From positions 3,906,001 to 3,970,000 of the forward strand of contig NZ_CP102950.1 of NCBI RefSeq assembly GCF_024741795.1: a stretch of DNA of 64,000 nucleotides. Reading direction: 5' to 3'. Positions 1 through 8,512 of the stretch are shown in pieces. This stretch comes from Arthrobacter sp. CJ23 (GTDB lineage: Bacteria; Actinomycetota; Actinomycetes; Actinomycetales; Micrococcaceae). The translations under genes and the position numbers were made by a program. The number at the start of each line of letters is the position of its first letter. Position 1 is the stretch's first letter. The notes beneath the pieces are model-generated. The model made no database searches. It was not told the origin of the DNA and saw only the letters and a program-made list of their open reading frames with translations.

Positions 1-914
1 CCGGCAGGATCGCCGGAGATGGCTCTTTGAGTGCTTTCTTCGGGAGGCGATGCCGCCCAGCTGGCGAGGAATGCCAGCGCGTTTTCGGAGGCGGAGCCGG
101 GCTCGGCGGTGAAGGTGAACACGATCTGTCCTTCGTCGCCGGGGAGGTCCAACGTTTCGTATTGCAGGGACAGCTCGCCGGCCACCGGGTGGTGGAAGCG
201 CTTGGTTCCCGTGGTGTGGATGCGGACGTCGCGCCCGGCCCAGAGCGCGGCGAACAGGCCGCTGCCCGTGGTGAGCTCGCCGACCAGCTCGTTCAATGCC
301 CGGTCGTGGGGATTCCGGCCCGATTCCAGGCGAAGCATCGCCACCGAGATGGCCGCGATCGAGCTCCAGTCGGGGTAGAAGTCGGCCGCCCGGGGATCGA
401 GGAAGATGTAGCGGGCCTGGTTCGGCAGCCGGCCAGGAACGTCCTGCCCCGACGACTCGGCTGAGTTAAATACCTCCGAGTACAGGGCCCGTCCCAGCAG
501 GTTGGCGGCGAGGACATCGCCGTGGCCGTTCTGCACGATTCCGGCCACTCCGGTCATCCCGTCCAACAGACGCAGCACTCCGGAACGGACGCGCAGCTGC
601 GTTGGCCGCCGGGGCGTCCGGCTTGACGGCGTGTTGGCCGTCCGAGCCAAGTCCATCAGATGTGCCCGCTCTGCCTCGTCCAGCTGAAGGGCAGAGGCCA
701 CGGCCTCGAGCACCGAGTCGGAGACGCCGCGGAGGCCGCCGCGTTCCAGCCGCGTGTAGTAGTCCGTGCTCACCCCGGCCAGCTGCGCCACTTCCTCACG
801 GCGCAGTCCCGGCACACGCCGCAGTTCCCCATAACTGGGGATCCCGGCCTGCTCCGGGCTGACCTTCGCACGACGCGAAATCAAGAACTCACGGATCTCT
901 TCTTTTCTGTCCAC
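1..914 (-). CDS. XRE-family regulator with MmyB-type ligand-binding domain (3' end outside window)
   Basis: DNA-binding transcriptional regulator. The reverse strand reads open from a GTG at 914 to the window edge, so the C-terminus is missing. The N-terminal 75 residues hold the helix-turn-helix typical of this group, with the run PGLRREEVAQLAGVS followed by DYYTRLERG. The rest matches the MmyB-like ligand-binding domain of actinobacterial regulators, with phrases such as AANLLGRALYS and NELVGELTTGS. I chose GTG 914 because homologues begin about ten residues before the HTH; the ribosome site is weak and a TTG lies two codons upstream. Such regulators often control a neighbouring oxidoreductase or exporter, but the target here would lie outside the window. 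A second member of the family sits at 32302-33273. Confidence 0.85.
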   Translation of the reverse strand, partial: MDRKEEIREFLISRRAKVSPEQAGIPSYGELRRVPGLRREEVAQLAGVSTDYYTRLERGGLRGVSDSVLEAVASALQLDEAERAHLMDLARTANTPSSRTPRRPTQLRVRSGVLRLLDGMTGVAGIVQNGHGDVLAANLLGRALYSEVFNSAESSGQDVPGRLPNQARYIFLDPRAADFYPDWSSIAAISVAMLRLESGRNPHDRALNELVGELTTGSGLFAALWAGRDVRIHTTGTKRFHHPVAGELSLQYETLDLPGDEGQIVFTFTAEPGSASENALAFLASWAASPPEESTQRAISGDPA

Positions 915-1011
915 GGGTTCCAAGGTACGCAGCCCGAACATCCGGCGGCAGTGTCTGTCAGACACCCCCAGCCGGCCGGAGACAGAAGCAGCCACGTAGA
1001 AAGAAAACGCA

Positions 1012-1035
1012 CGACGGCGGGACGTCCCGCCGTCG
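1012..1035. terminator. 24-bp perfect GC palindrome downstream of the HNH gene (copy A)
   Basis: CGACGGCGGGAC followed directly by its reverse complement, with no loop. On the minus strand it lies about 120 bp after the HNH-protein stop and is followed by GCGTTTTC, which fits an intrinsic terminator. The core CGACGGCGGG recurs in palindromes at 2710-2759, 21651-21684 and 44266-44304. Confidence 0.6.
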
Positions 1036-1153
1036 ACCGTTTGCGCCTGCGCCCGAACCTTGAGCACATCTACCTTGAGACGGGCACCGAGGGCTGCTCC
1101 GCTTATCCAGGCAGGAGAGTTCGCGTGGCACACCACAACAACGGCCACCGTGC

Positions 1154-2599
1154 TCAGGCGGCGAGATACATCATGGTGGCATGTTCGAGCGGGCTGGCAG
1201 CGTGGGGTGTGCAGCCAGCTGGCCAGTGCGGGGGTTCACGGTCCTGTTGTTCGGGTGGGTAGTGCCGGCCGGTGGGTGAAATCCAGCCCGGCGGTGCATT
1301 GTGCGTTGCCCGCGCAGGTGTCCAGGCGAATGTGTGTTTAAGTCGGTGGTGTTTGGGGCAGACCTGTCCTAGGTTGCTGACACCGGTGGTCCCGCCGTCC
1401 TGCCAGGCCGTCAGGTGATCGTTCTCGTTGTCCAGGGACTGGTTGCTGCAGCCGGGGAAGGTGCAGGCGCCGTCCCGCATCCTGAGCCACCGCTTCAAGG
1501 ATGCGGGGAGCCGGTAACTGGTCCGGCCGATCTCCAGCGACGCCCCATCCCGCGGGTCAACCAAGACCCGGTAGAACGAGCTGGCACCCTCGGCAACGAG
1601 CCTACGCGCGATCGATGCCGGGACCGGCCCGAACCCATCCACCTCCGCGGGCTCATCAGTGAGTCCGAGGAGGGAAAACACGGGGACGGTCACCAGGACG
1701 TCGGCCTTGGGAGAGGGCACCTCACCTGGCTGCCGCTTGGCGCTGCCCAGCAGCAGCCCCGCAGCGATGTCAGCCCGGATCTGGGTGAGTGTGCGCGGCT
1801 CGTCAGCGCCCTGGAGGCCTCGGCCCAGGGCAGAGGCCCTGTTCCAGACTGCGCAGGCCGTGTCACCGGGAAGGTACAGCGAGATCCAGCCCATGCCGTC
1901 CCGGTCCGGGGTATACTCCATTCGCCGGTCCGCCACGCTCTTTGCATGGCGATTCTCCAGGGATTCGGGGTGGTGGCGTTCGCGCCAGGCCCGGACTTTC
2001 CGCCGGAACCGGGAGGGCACCAATTCGCCGGGCGTGGCACAGCGGGCGGCGTCCGGCGCCTTCGGACCGAAGAAATGCGATTCCAAGGCCGAAACGGCCG
2101 ACGGCGGCAGGCCATCGGTTTCGTCGACCACAATCCGGGCGTGTTGCCAGGCGATGGTCCCGGCCTGAAGTGCGTCCAGAGTGGCCGGCAGGGAGGTCGC
2201 CAGCGCCTGGGCCTCCCACAAAAGGGCGGATGCGGCGCGTTCGCCGAGGGTGAGTACGCACGCCACTTCTGCCACCAGGGACATCTCCCGCGCCGATGCC
2301 TCCTGTGCGCTGGCGGGCGGGGCCTCCAGCGCTGCTGTGGCCTCCGCGTAGGCGGCCAGCAGCCGGATCTTCACCGACGCCGCGGCCGACTCGACCCGCG
2401 CCAGTACCTCCAGCCCTTCCAGGCATGCCTCGGAGAACTCCCGCAACGGGTCAGCGTCAGCGGTGTGGTCCGTTTGGTGTGGCAGGGACGAAGGGCAGGC
2501 AACAGCGCCGGCAAGCTGAGCGACCAGCCCGGCCACCGACGCGACGGCAGCCGTCACTGCGGCCCTGCCTCCCGCATCGATAACCGCGCCGGTTTCCAT
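1154..2599 (-). CDS. HNH endonuclease with DUF222 domain (13E12 repeat family)
   Basis: Predicted HNH nuclease of the DUF222/13E12 family, which is present in many copies in actinobacterial genomes and has no settled role. The 481-residue form from ATG 2599 has an alanine-rich helical DUF222 region (about 1-330) and a C-terminal HNH module. A CTFPGC zinc pair starts near residue 379, with catalytic Asp-His at 394-395, Asn 409 and the CPKHH box ending at 418. The open frame continues to 2851, but that extension runs through a strong palindrome (2710-2759), and the shorter start fits the family better. Palindromes with the same core flank the gene. The family is associated with repeated, possibly mobile, loci; DNA cleavage here is inferred from intact motifs only. 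Confidence 0.85.
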   Translation of the reverse strand: METGAVIDAGGRAAVTAAVASVAGLVAQLAGAVACPSSLPHQTDHTADADPLREFSEACLEGLEVLARVESAAASVKIRLLAAYAEATAALEAPPASAQEASAREMSLVAEVACVLTLGERAASALLWEAQALATSLPATLDALQAGTIAWQHARIVVDETDGLPPSAVSALESHFFGPKAPDAARCATPGELVPSRFRRKVRAWRERHHPESLENRHAKSVADRRMEYTPDRDGMGWISLYLPGDTACAVWNRASALGRGLQGADEPRTLTQIRADIAAGLLLGSAKRQPGEVPSPKADVLVTVPVFSLLGLTDEPAEVDGFGPVPASIARRLVAEGASSFYRVLVDPRDGASLEIGRTSYRLPASLKRWLRMRDGACTFPGCSNQSLDNENDHLTAWQDGGTTGVSNLGQVCPKHHRLKHTFAWTPARATHNAPPGWISPTGRHYPPEQQDREPPHWPAGCTPHAASPLEHATMMYLAA

Positions 2600-2709
2600 A
2601 AGCACAGCCTGGCAGAGGGGTCTGACATTTATGCCGCAACCCGTTCCGGCGAAGGCGCGCAGGGAAATCACCTCGCCATTACCGGCAAAACCGTCCTCAG
2701 CAGTGACAA

Positions 2710-2759
2710 AACGCAATCGGACGACGGCGAGTGGGCGCCCGCCGTCGTCCGCTTGCGTT
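2710..2759. repeat. Imperfect palindrome upstream of the HNH gene (copy B)
   Basis: Arms AACGCAATCGGACGACGGCG and its near reverse complement, with one mismatch, pair around GTGGGCGCC. On the minus strand the right-hand end reads GATTGCGTTTTG, which looks like a terminator, yet it lies about 110 bp 5' of the HNH start. An attenuator or a REP-like dispersed element are the alternatives. Confidence 0.6.
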
Positions 2760-2851
2760 GTGGCGGGCTGACTGTGCTGTGAGAACGCAGTCCCGGCGTC
2801 ACACAAGTCGACAGCATCCCGATCCGGACATGCACGTCCTACCCTTGACAC

Positions 2852-3403
2852 GTGACTTTGACTAAGATCCGCACCGCCGCCGCGAGCACCCTCGCCGCCG
2901 CCGGTCTCCTGTTTACCCTCGCCGCCTGTTCCACGCCGGCCGCCACCCAGCCCACTGGCTCCGCACCGGCGTCGACGGCTTCATCCAGCGCCGCCTCCGG
3001 GCCCTGCACCGGCGTGAAGGTCATCGTCGATTCCGGCGCCCTGAAGCAGGCCGCCGCTGATACCTCCGTGTGCGTGCCCGTGGACGCGGCGACTCCCGCT
3101 TCCAAGGTGCTCGACGAGGCAAAGGTGAAGACCGAAGGCACCACGCAGTACCCCACCGAACTCGTATGCCGTGTGAACGGTGTGCCGGCCGCGGACTTCG
3201 ACATCACCCACAAGGCCGGAAAGTACCGGGAAGAATGCGGCAAAACGCCCGCCGCCTTCGCCTACTGGTCCCTCTGGGTTAAGCCAGCAACCGGCGACTG
3301 GGCCTACGCGCAGGAAGGCCTCGCCACCCTGCAGGTGAAGCCGGGAGAGAGCCTGGAACTGCTGTTCACGGTGGACGGCGCGCCGGCCGCACCCACGGCA
3401 TGA
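2852..3403 (+). CDS. Secreted lipoprotein associated with the ECF transporter
   Basis: 183-residue lipoprotein starting at GTG 2852. The signal peptide ends in the lipobox LAAC with Cys 26, followed by a Ser/Thr/Ala/Pro-rich linker (27-50). The mature domain of about 130 residues has three cysteines (positions about 53, 73 and 110) and ends in a LQVKPGESLELLF strand. Its shape and context resemble DUF4430/SCO2322-type proteins encoded beside actinobacterial ECF importers, but I do not recognise it by sequence alone. The stop overlaps the ATG of the ECF gene by 4 bp, so the two are translationally coupled and probably form one uptake system, with this protein as an extracytoplasmic binder. The substrate is unknown; a vitamin is the usual cargo of the class. 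Confidence 0.7.
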   Translation: MTLTKIRTAAASTLAAAGLLFTLAACSTPAATQPTGSAPASTASSSAASGPCTGVKVIVDSGALKQAAADTSVCVPVDAATPASKVLDEAKVKTEGTTQYPTELVCRVNGVPAADFDITHKAGKYREECGKTPAAFAYWSLWVKPATGDWAYAQEGLATLQVKPGESLELLFTVDGAPAAPTA

Positions 3404-6213
3404 CCTTTCGACCCGCGCCGTTACGCGCAGCGGCGGCTCTTGCCGTCGTCTTCATCGCGGCGCGGGTCATCTACCGCATCCTTTTCAATGGGGCGGGCCT
3501 TGGCGAACCGCTTCTGCTCGACCTGCCGGCCGTTCGGCTGCCGGCCCCGTACGCGCATGTGGTCTTCCTCGGTCCGGTCACGGGACAGGGCCTGTGGGCC
3601 GCGGTGGTGTCCGCCCTGCCGATTGCCGGGATCTTCCTCGCTTTCGGCCTGCTCAACGCCTGGGTGGACGTGGCCCGCGGCTTCGTGCACCTGGCCCGAC
3701 GCGGGCCCATGCAGGGCCTGGCCCGGACGCTCGTGGTGGCCTGGGCGGCACTCCCGGCGCTCGCCGACGCCGTGACCTCCGTACGCTTGGCCTTTCGCTT
3801 GCGGGGCGAACGCTTCGGACCCCGCGCGCTGGTGCCCGTGCTCGAGCGCACCCTTGAGCACGCGAGCCGCGTTGCCGCGGCCCTGGAACTGCGCGGCTTC
3901 GGGAGCCGGGCGGCATTCCAACCCGGTAGCAGTACCGAAGCGCCGGTCCTCATCCGGGGCGCACAATTCCGCATCGGTGACGCCCAGGTTCGCGTCGCAG
4001 CGTTCACGCCGCCCAGCGGGTCCGTCACGGTCATCACCGGGACGACGGGCTCCGGCAAGTCCACCATCCTGCGAGGCATCGCCGGCCTCCTCTCGCACGT
4101 TGACGGTGGACAAATTTCCGGCACCGTGCGCGTCGCCGGCACGGACCGTGCCACGATGCCGCCGCGCGATACCGCCGGCCTCGTCGGCGTCGTCCTGCAG
4201 AATCCCCGCGCCGCGTTCGCCAGCACCCGGGTCCGGGACGAAATCTCCCTCGCCCTGGAGCTGCGCGGCATGGCATCCGCCACCGCCAAGGCCCGGGTCC
4301 TGGAACTCGCAGAGCGCGTCGGGGTCTCGGCACTGCTGGACCGGAACATCAGCACCCTCTCGGCGGGTGAGGCAACGCTCGTGGCCATCGCCGCCGCGGT
4401 GGTGGACCACCCGGCCGTGCTCCTGGTGGATGAGCCCCTGGCTGACCTTGATCCCGCCGCCCGCGTACGCGTCATTGCCGTGCTCAACGCCCTCGCCCGC
4501 GATGCCGGTGTCTGTGTCATCGTGGCGGAGCACCGGGCGGAAGCACTCGTGCCGGTTGCCGACTTCTGGTGGACCATCGACGATGGCGCCCTGATGCCGG
4601 GCGCCGCGCCATCCGCTTCCCCGACGGTTGCGCATCCAACGCCGGCAGAGCCAGCTGACCTCGCGCCAGTGCTGACGGCAACAAACCTTGCGGTGCACCG
4701 CAAGGGCACGGCACTCGTGCAAGACGCATCCCTGACCCTGCACCGCGGTGAGATGGTGGCCCTAGTGGGACCGAACGGGGCCGGGAAGTCGTCCCTCCTG
4801 GTGGCGCTCGCGCTCGGCGAAGGAACAGTTATTGGAGGAACGCTCGACGGCGGCCGGGTCGCCCTCGTCCCGGACGCCTCGGACGACCTGTTCACCAGGG
4901 ATACCGTCGCGGGAGAGCTCCGCGCGTCCGAGCGGCGACAGGCCCGCCGCAAGAACGGCGGGCAGCCTGCGCCCGGCTCCGCGGCGTCACACCTGGCCCG
5001 TCTGCGGGGCGACGTCCGGATTCCCATTGGACAGGAGCATCCCCGGGACCTCTCTGCAGGCGAGCGCAGGATCCTTGCCATCGCGCTGCAGACCTTGGAC
5101 GATCCCCAGGTGCTCCTGATCGACGAGCCCACCCGCGGACTCGATCCTGCGGCGCGCACGGCAGTCTCGTCGGCGCTGCGGGCAGCCGCGGACGACGGCG
5201 CGGCGGTCCTGATCGCCACACACGACCTCGACTTTGCCCATAGCCTCGGCGCCCGGATCCTCCCGATGCGTGACGGCGTCGCGCCTTCATCGGCACCGGA
5301 AGCCGCCCCGGAAGAGGCCACCGCACCATCCAAAGCGGCCCAGTCCACAGCGGCCCAAGCCATCCCAGCATCCCGGTTCACCGAGCGAACGCCAGACATC
5401 CCAGCCACAAAGCCCCGCCGCATCCGGATGCCGCGGGGCGTCGAGCTCGCAGTCCTTGCGGCCGCAAACGTCGTGGCCTTCGCAGCATTCTGCTGGCCGC
5501 TGCTTGCCGCGGCGCTCCCGGAGGATGCCGCCGCAGCACTCCCCTATGCGGCGCTGGCCATTGCGCCGCTCGCCGTCATCGCCGTCGTCGTGTCGCTGGA
5601 CGGTTCGGTGAGCTCCGCACACACGGTGGCGTTGCTCGGCGTCCTGGCCGCCGTCGGTTCCGCGGTGCGGGTGGCGAGCACCGGCGTCGGGGGCGTGGAG
5701 GCAGTCTTCATCCTGCTGATCCTGGCCGGCCGGGCCTTCGGTGCCCGCTTCGGCATGCTCCTCGGCGCCGCCACCATCGCGCTCTCCAGCGCCTTGTGGG
5801 GTGGCATCGGGCCCTGGACACCGTTCCAGATCTTCGCCTGCGCCTGGGTGGGCGCGGGCGCGGGCCTGCTCCCCCGGCGGGTGCGGGGCAAGGCCGAACT
5901 GTGGATGCTGTGCGGCTACGGGATCCTGGCGTCATACCTGTTCGGCCTGCTGACCAACCTGTGGTTCTGGCCCTTCGCGGTGGGCGCCGGCACCGGCATC
6001 TCCTACATGCCCGGTGCGCCGCTGGCCACGAACCTCAGCAGCTTCCTGCTCTACTCGCTGGTGACCTCGACGGCGGGGTGGGACACCCTGCGTGCCGTCA
6101 CCACGATCGTCGGAATCGCTGTGGTGGGGCGGGCCATTCTCGCAGCGCTCCGGCGGGTGAAGCCGGTCTCCGGCGCTGGCGGACGTGCGGGCGGGCAGGC
6201 CGCGCAGACCTAA
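3400..6213 (+). CDS. Single-chain ECF transporter (EcfT-EcfA-EcfA'-EcfS fusion)
   Basis: 937-residue energy-coupling-factor importer with all modules in one chain. Residues 1-175 resemble the transmembrane EcfT, including the ALELRGFG coupling motif at 161-168. The first ATPase has Walker A GTTGSGKST (214-222), signature LSAGE (320-324), Walker B LLVDEP (Glu 345) and switch His 378. The second has GPNGAGKSS (457-465), LSAGE (551-555), LLIDEP (Glu 576) and His 608, but its Q-loop glutamine appears to be absent (VPDASDDLF). After an Ala/Pro/Glu linker, residues about 683-930 form six or so hydrophobic segments like an S component. Most ECF systems split these parts over three or four genes. The 4-bp overlap with the upstream lipoprotein gene indicates one operon. 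The substrate cannot be read from the sequence. Confidence 0.85.
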   Translation: MTFRPAPLRAAAALAVVFIAARVIYRILFNGAGLGEPLLLDLPAVRLPAPYAHVVFLGPVTGQGLWAAVVSALPIAGIFLAFGLLNAWVDVARGFVHLARRGPMQGLARTLVVAWAALPALADAVTSVRLAFRLRGERFGPRALVPVLERTLEHASRVAAALELRGFGSRAAFQPGSSTEAPVLIRGAQFRIGDAQVRVAAFTPPSGSVTVITGTTGSGKSTILRGIAGLLSHVDGGQISGTVRVAGTDRATMPPRDTAGLVGVVLQNPRAAFASTRVRDEISLALELRGMASATAKARVLELAERVGVSALLDRNISTLSAGEATLVAIAAAVVDHPAVLLVDEPLADLDPAARVRVIAVLNALARDAGVCVIVAEHRAEALVPVADFWWTIDDGALMPGAAPSASPTVAHPTPAEPADLAPVLTATNLAVHRKGTALVQDASLTLHRGEMVALVGPNGAGKSSLLVALALGEGTVIGGTLDGGRVALVPDASDDLFTRDTVAGELRASERRQARRKNGGQPAPGSAASHLARLRGDVRIPIGQEHPRDLSAGERRILAIALQTLDDPQVLLIDEPTRGLDPAARTAVSSALRAAADDGAAVLIATHDLDFAHSLGARILPMRDGVAPSSAPEAAPEEATAPSKAAQSTAAQAIPASRFTERTPDIPATKPRRIRMPRGVELAVLAAANVVAFAAFCWPLLAAALPEDAAAALPYAALAIAPLAVIAVVVSLDGSVSSAHTVALLGVLAAVGSAVRVASTGVGGVEAVFILLILAGRAFGARFGMLLGAATIALSSALWGGIGPWTPFQIFACAWVGAGAGLLPRRVRGKAELWMLCGYGILASYLFGLLTNLWFWPFAVGAGTGISYMPGAPLATNLSSFLLYSLVTSTAGWDTLRAVTTIVGIAVVGRAILAALRRVKPVSGAGGRAGGQAAQT

Positions 6214-6465
6214 CCCTGCTCAGGACAGGGACCGGCTTCAAATCCGGGTCTGAGGACACCGCGAGGAAACGCGGCCGACAACTGTCTCTGACCTATCGGC
6301 TGAACATCAAGGCGCTGCTCGCGTGCCTCGATGTCGGGATGGTCGGGGGCGGCGGTGAGGAGAAGCAGAGCAGTGCCGCGCCGCATCTTCCGTTTCTGCG
6401 CCCGAGTACGGCATATGATGGCCAAAAAGAGTGGCGGGACGGTCACGCTGCGCGAGAGGATGCAG

Positions 6466-7269
6466 ATGGCGGGGAGGCTGAGGCAGGACAACAGCCAAGT
6501 CCAAGGAGCTGCGGCGTCGCTATTGAATGGTCTTGCTGTACTGGAGGCGTTCTCGGTGCAAAATCCGGTTCTTGGTGTGACTGAGGTTGCTCACCGGGTT
6601 GGCCTCCACAAGAGCACGGTCTCACGCATTTTGAGCGGTCTGGCAGAAGCTGGATATGTCCAGCGGGATGAGGAGACGGGGCGGTATCGCCTCGGGCTGG
6701 GCCTCCTTGCGTTGGCCGGCCCTTTACTGGCGGACCTGGATGTCCGCCGTGCCGCGGTTCCCTATTTGGAGCGATTAACCGAAAGCACCCAAGAGACCAG
6801 CGCAATCTCGGTCTGGAATGGTCATGAGGCCATCGTCGTGGAGCAGGTTGCCAGCCCCTTTCAGGTCAAACACACTGCCACCATTGGAACCCGGTACAAC
6901 ACGTTCGAAAGTTCCTCGGTGCGGGTCTTCCTGGCGGAGCTGGCACCGGCCCTCGCGACCGAGCTGATCGGATCCGGGCAGATACCACGCAAGGCAGGAG
7001 ATGGTTTGCCGGTTGACCACACCACCCACCTGCAGGAAGTCGCCCGTCAGGCATACGCCGTCAACGACGGTGCAACAGCAGAGGAAGAGTTTGGGGTCTC
7101 CGCTCCGGTCCGGGATTACCGAGGCAAGGTGGTTGGGTGCATCACTGCAGCCGCTCCCCGTTCCCGCGTGTACAAGCAGGCCACCAGGGACGCTCTGGTT
7201 CAAGCCGTACAGCATGCTGCCTCGGAAGTATCCACCCGCTTGGGCTGGTCGGCTTCACTTCCGGGCTGA
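6466..7269 (+). CDS. IclR-family transcriptional regulator (paralogue 1)
   Basis: 267-residue regulator: winged HTH (about 13-75, with GLHKSTVSRILSGL as recognition helix) and a C-terminal IclR effector-binding domain ending near SAPVRDYRGKVVGCITAAAP. ATGs lie at 6415, 6418, 6460 and 6466. I prefer 6466 because GAGAGG ends 6 nt upstream and because the protein then lines up end to end with its 270-residue paralogue at 7369-8181. The two are convergent and match at most positions over the first 145 residues, pointing to local duplication. By position it should control the N-carbamoylsarcosine amidase and hydantoinase genes, sensing a pathway compound. That link is inferred. Confidence 0.9.
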   Translation: MAGRLRQDNSQVQGAAASLLNGLAVLEAFSVQNPVLGVTEVAHRVGLHKSTVSRILSGLAEAGYVQRDEETGRYRLGLGLLALAGPLLADLDVRRAAVPYLERLTESTQETSAISVWNGHEAIVVEQVASPFQVKHTATIGTRYNTFESSSVRVFLAELAPALATELIGSGQIPRKAGDGLPVDHTTHLQEVARQAYAVNDGATAEEEFGVSAPVRDYRGKVVGCITAAAPRSRVYKQATRDALVQAVQHAASEVSTRLGWSASLPG

Positions 7270-7368
7270 TTCACCCACGCATCCGGCCGGCCTTCGCGGA
7301 GTTGACCTCACAGTGGCTCCTGGATGCAAGGGCAGGGTTTGCTTTCCCGGAGGAGCCGTAATGGCCCG

Positions 7369-8181
7369 TCAGCGCACTGGATTTGTTTCCCCCGGGAGGC
7401 TGCCCAGCCGAGTCGAAACGCGCTCAGCGGCCTGTAGCACGGCTTCGCGCAGGATCGACTGACTCTTCTGGTACTGAACCCGGGACCGGGGCGCGCTGGC
7501 TGTGATGCAGCCGACGACTTCCCCCCGGTAGTCCCGCACGGGGGCGGACACGCCGTATTCCTCGTAAGTGGTCTCGCCGTCGTTGACGGCGTACCCGTGG
7601 TCCCGCACGGCGGCCAGCTGTTCGTAGACCGGGTCCTCGAGACCGCGGTAGGCCTCTCGCAGCACGATCCGGCCGGCCAGCAGACGGTCGGTCTCCTCGG
7701 GCGGCAGCTCGGCGAGAAACACACGGACTGAGGAGCTGGCGAACTTGTTGTAGCGCGTGCCGATCGCCGCGCTGTGTTTGACCTGATGGGGGGAGGCCGT
7801 CTGTTCCACAACGATCGCGTTGGTGCCGTTCCAGACGGCGATCGCGGCCGTCTCGCCGGTGGCTTCGGTGAGTTCTTCGAGGTGGGGCAGGGCGGTACGG
7901 CGGACGCCGAGTTCGGCCAGCAGCGGTCCTGCCAGGCCGATCATCCCGAGTCCGAGGCGGTATCGCCCGGTGTCTTCGTCGCGCTGCACGTATCCGGCTT
8001 CGTCCAGGCCGGTGAGCATCCGGGAGACGGTGCTCTTGTGCAGGCCGACGAGTTCGGAGATCTCCGTGACGCCCAGGAGGGATCGCTTGGCGACGGAGAA
8101 GGCTTCGAGGACCGTCAGACCGTTGAGCAGCGATGCTGCCGCCCCTTGCGGTTTGTCGGCGGTGGTTTGTGTCTCCAGCAT
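7369..8181 (-). CDS. IclR-family transcriptional regulator (paralogue 2)
   Basis: 270-residue IclR regulator with an HTH at about 12-75 (GLHKSTVSRMLTGLDEAGYVQ) and an effector domain containing VKHSAAIGTRYNKF and SAPVRDYRGEVVGCITASAP. It faces the paralogue at 6466-7269 tail to tail with 99 bp between stops. It lies on the same strand as the amidase gene downstream of it at 8513-9286, but a large hairpin between them argues against co-transcription. A plausible division of labour is that the pair responds to different intermediates of the same pathway or forms heteromers; neither is shown. The near-identity of the DNA-recognition helices suggests overlapping operators. Confidence 0.9.
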   Translation of the reverse strand: MLETQTTADKPQGAAASLLNGLTVLEAFSVAKRSLLGVTEISELVGLHKSTVSRMLTGLDEAGYVQRDEDTGRYRLGLGMIGLAGPLLAELGVRRTALPHLEELTEATGETAAIAVWNGTNAIVVEQTASPHQVKHSAAIGTRYNKFASSSVRVFLAELPPEETDRLLAGRIVLREAYRGLEDPVYEQLAAVRDHGYAVNDGETTYEEYGVSAPVRDYRGEVVGCITASAPRSRVQYQKSQSILREAVLQAAERVSTRLGSLPGETNPVR

Positions 8182-8407
8182 GAGTTCTCCCTCTTCGGGC
8201 GCTAGTGCAAGTCACCCGTATCAGTCATCGTACGATGCCCTTTCCTCCTCTGGCAGGAGGCCGGGCCGCCGGCCGCTGCGGGCACGCCGCGGCGCGGCCC
8301 AGGAGATCCGGGACCTGGTCTCGAATCTGCTCCTTACGGCATTGGGTGGTGGATCGGCATAGCGGGAACCTTGGCGACTGCCGTGTTCCAGAAACGCACT
8401 CATCACC

Positions 8408-8480
8408 GCAGCCCAGCCCGACCTGACGACAGCCGGCACCGCTGAGGGGTGCCGGCTGTGGTCGGGTCGGCCTGGGCTGC
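8408..8480. terminator. Long hairpin terminator downstream of the amidase gene
   Basis: Two 33-nt arms (8408-8440 and 8448-8480) are complementary with three mismatches and close a 7-nt loop. The element sits 32 bp after the amidase stop on the minus strand and is the only structure in the 331-bp gap before the IclR start. No U-tract follows, so its efficiency is uncertain. Confidence 0.65.
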
Positions 8481-8512
8481 CGGACCGCGGGGCTCCGAGA
8501 GGGCGGTGCGGC

